From assembly GCA_900708905.1 (NCBI GenBank), contig CAADRB010000010.1, positions 556,316 to 620,315 of the forward strand: a stretch of 64,000 nt of DNA. Reading direction: 5' to 3'. The DNA comes from Hymenolepis diminuta (taxonomy: Eukaryota; Platyhelminthes; Cestoda; Cyclophyllidea; Hymenolepididae). A program made the position numbers and the translations under genes. The notes beneath the pieces were generated by a model. The model had not been told where the DNA came from, did no database searches, and worked only from the letters and a program-made list of their open reading frames with translations. Positions 61,553 to 64,000 of the stretch are shown here, piece after piece; the stretch's first letter is position 1; each line of letters opens with the position of its first letter.

Positions 61553-63873
61553 CAAAGTTTTTATAAGATGTATTTAAATTTTAAGTAGTAAAACTGTAGA
61601 TGAACTAATCCTCCAGCATTTCATTTGGGACGGTACGACATATTAGCTAAATATCAGGTAAGAACCGAGAGGTATGCTAAAGACAGATGTTTCCTAATCG
61701 GAGGTACTGCAGCTACCAACGATAAATGGAGAATGTGTGAGTTGAGGTATATGGAAAAGCTTGAGAATGAAGCGCACTCGAATATCTAGCATTTGCTTTA
61801 AAGTGAACTGTGTAGGTCTTTGTTACACATTTAGAATGTCATGCACCAAGTGCCTACGGTGTTAATAACATTAATCCGAGATTATGCTATTATTCTACTA
61901 AAGTAAACTAATCTCAAGATATACGAATCATGAATGCATTCAAATATCGTTTAAATGATTAATAGCAAAATGGCAGCAAATGAAAGGCGTGTTCAACTTG
62001 TGACACAATAGATTCATCGATTTTGTAGCACTCTCACTTAGTCAAAATTGGGGTGACTAAGTGTGAAAAAGGTGTGAAGTGAGTGAGTGAGTATCAAATT
62101 GTGCGGCTTGTTGTTTACAATGCAAAACCCATGCGGACAAACACACGTACACGCTGGTTCGCTTTTCGGATGTGACAAGGCACTATATTTGTGTTTACTG
62201 GGTTCACCAAAACTTGTTCCAGTTATCGTCCACAGCTTGGCCGCAGATGTTTTCTCAATTCACTCGCTCAACTGCGAGGACAATTCATACAGTTAAGGTG
62301 GGATATTTAATGGAATTCATGTTTATCTGCACTAAATGATGGATATATGGCTGAATTAAGATACATAATAATGTTCACACACAAAAGAATTTTCTAACAT
62401 CACTAAATCCCTCCTGACTGCGAGACTTGCACTTTACCACTACTATTCACTTATGCTATTGCTATGAGGATAGATATAATGATGTCAGTTAATAGGTAAA
62501 ACTATATGCAGCGGATAATCTTACTACGACATTACTGTTATACCTATACGAATGATTTATTTCAATAATAAAATGAGTCAAGTTCATTTTACAGATCACT
62601 AAATGGGTTTCGATGACGTTCCAAAGGCGTACACTTAAGTATTCTAATCAAACCAGTTAAAATATGTACCTTAAGGCTGAATAAAAGTTTGTGTACTTTT
62701 TGAATATGACGTTTGTTTTAAGAATAAATCACATAGTAAAATTTGGAGAAGAATTTTAGTTAACAAAATCAGTATTTCAATTTGAAATATGCTTCTAATT
62801 TTATATTTGGTCTCATATTGAACATCGACAAATCTCTATTTAAGTTCACTTTGTATTTCCGATATTATTTCCAAGGAGGGTTTCAAGAACATGATATCTC
62901 GTATTCCTTCAGAACGGTATGCAGCCACATTAATTCAGTGGAAAGTTTGCTAGTGTTTGCTATAACAGTGGTTTGTTTCTTTAGAAAAGTATCTCAAACA
63001 AATTAACGGAAGTATTATATCACCTGACTTAGATAGAGGGAGGTGTTTTATAACTGCAAGTTTCCAAGCGAACTTTGATGATCACTAGTTATTCACCGAC
63101 GAACATTAATCTTTTTACTTCAGCAAATAAAATTGGGGTAATATTTCTGAAGTCGAATAAACGCAATATATTAAAGAATCCGGTGCTAGACTTGTCAATT
63201 CAACATGTTTTTCACTAAATGATAGTTTCATTAATATCCAACATTTAAAGTCACCGCTTTTACAAAATTACGTCATTAGTAACTTTTCACTATTTACATT
63301 TACTCGCAATAAGCAGTGGAAGATCATCTCCCACAATAAAAGTCTGGTTTGTTAACGCAAATATTTTAACACCTGACGTCCAAATAAAAGTTCCTCTTAC
63401 TGAAGTACAGATACCGACCATGAATAAATATTCTATTTTAAGCACTTGCAAATGCCTCTAACAACATCCAATAAATTTCCCAATCTTTGCAACTCTCCGA
63501 TAAAACTGGCATAATTTCAAAAGCAATAATTGGTTGCTTTTTAAACCCATTCTTTAACTATTCGTTTTAGACACCTTAGCACAGCACTTAGCCCGATTCA
63601 AAAACTTCTGCCCAAAAATGACGGGAAACATGGGTGGTAAAATAGGGGGAGACAGGTTGAAGTTCCCTATGGGAGGGAGGTCCGTCAATCATAGCCTGTG
63701 TCCTATAAAGCTGTCATCTCTATAACACACTAATTCCATTGACTCATTTCCACTGTCCCTGTGAATCAGTATGATTTTGAGTAAGGCGAATTTCTGAGTG
63801 AAGAAGTTCAGGAATAAAAGTTGCCTAAATGAGAAATGTGAATTTAATCAAGAAAACGATATTAAGGATAGCA
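61553..63873. other. noncoding flank, no gene recognised
   Basis: It holds an imperfect 12-bp hairpin at 62032-62066 followed by a GTGAGTGAGTGAG run, and a G-rich block near 63.6-63.7 kb with CTATAAAG (about 63702), which could be a stray TATA box. No coding sequence is recognised. Confidence 0.4.
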
Positions 63874-63950
63874 TTGTGGTTAGCGAACGCTGGTAGAAGA
63901 GAAAACAAGACTATGCATTCGCGTTATCGAAGGGAGCACTGTTCCTCGGG
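63874..63950 (+). repeat. tRNA-derived SINE-like fragment
   Basis: GTGGTTAGCGAACGCTGG (63876-63893) resembles an A-box, and the degenerate GCATTCGCGTTATCG (63915-63929) occupies the B-box position. The layout resembles the 18.8 kb fragment. Confidence 0.35.
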
Positions 63951-64000
63951 TGCAACGATAAGAGACTTCCACTGTCAAATTTCCGGATGCTTTAAGTTGT

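Noticed and set aside
1..64000. CRISPR arrays, bacterial operons, ribosome binding sites or integrated prophage
   Set aside because: No regularly spaced repeats, gene-dense coding or prokaryotic signals; the window is eukaryotic.

Overview
The window looks like part of an animal nuclear genome: very AT-rich, gene-poor, with eukaryotic splice signals and decayed transposon fossils. It holds one unmistakable gene, a Roundabout (Robo) axon-guidance receptor on the minus strand at 45833-49675. A flatworm, for example a cestode, would fit the low GC content, the compact receptor with diverged loops and the long empty flanks. That is a guess from overall character; no sequence here proves the phylum.

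Layout. 1-45.6 kb is a gene desert downstream of the Robo gene. It has no convincing coding sequence, only scattered decayed repeats. The main one is a dispersed element of about 230-290 bp, called family R here, with recognisable 5' and 3' ends and at least nine copies in both orientations. There are also several tRNA-derived SINE-like pieces, microsatellites and hairpins. 45.59-45.83 kb is the probable Robo 3'UTR, with a Pumilio-type element and a CU-rich tract. 45.83-49.68 kb is the Robo coding sequence: an uninterrupted 1280-codon reading frame with signal peptide, five Ig domains, three fibronectin type III domains, a membrane span, and a cytoplasmic tail with CC1-like (TPYATASLI) and CC2-like (LPPPP) motifs. 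At 49705/49706 there is a splice acceptor 29 nt upstream of the first ATG. This suggests that only the 5'UTR is spliced, or that the RNA is trans-spliced.

Upstream, 49.7-64 kb holds possible control DNA. There is a GT-box plus TATA-like block near 50.65 kb with a good splice donor at 50459, and a cluster of five CCAAT boxes with a KLF/Sp1-type box at 55.42-55.59 kb with a donor at 55253. A degenerate, internally deleted Tc1/mariner-type transposon lies at 60.88-61.55 kb. More SINE-like fragments occur at 56.3, 57.2 and 63.9 kb.

About 95 other short open frames exist, but their number and maximum length (120 codons) are roughly what chance gives at this base composition. They are not annotated as genes.
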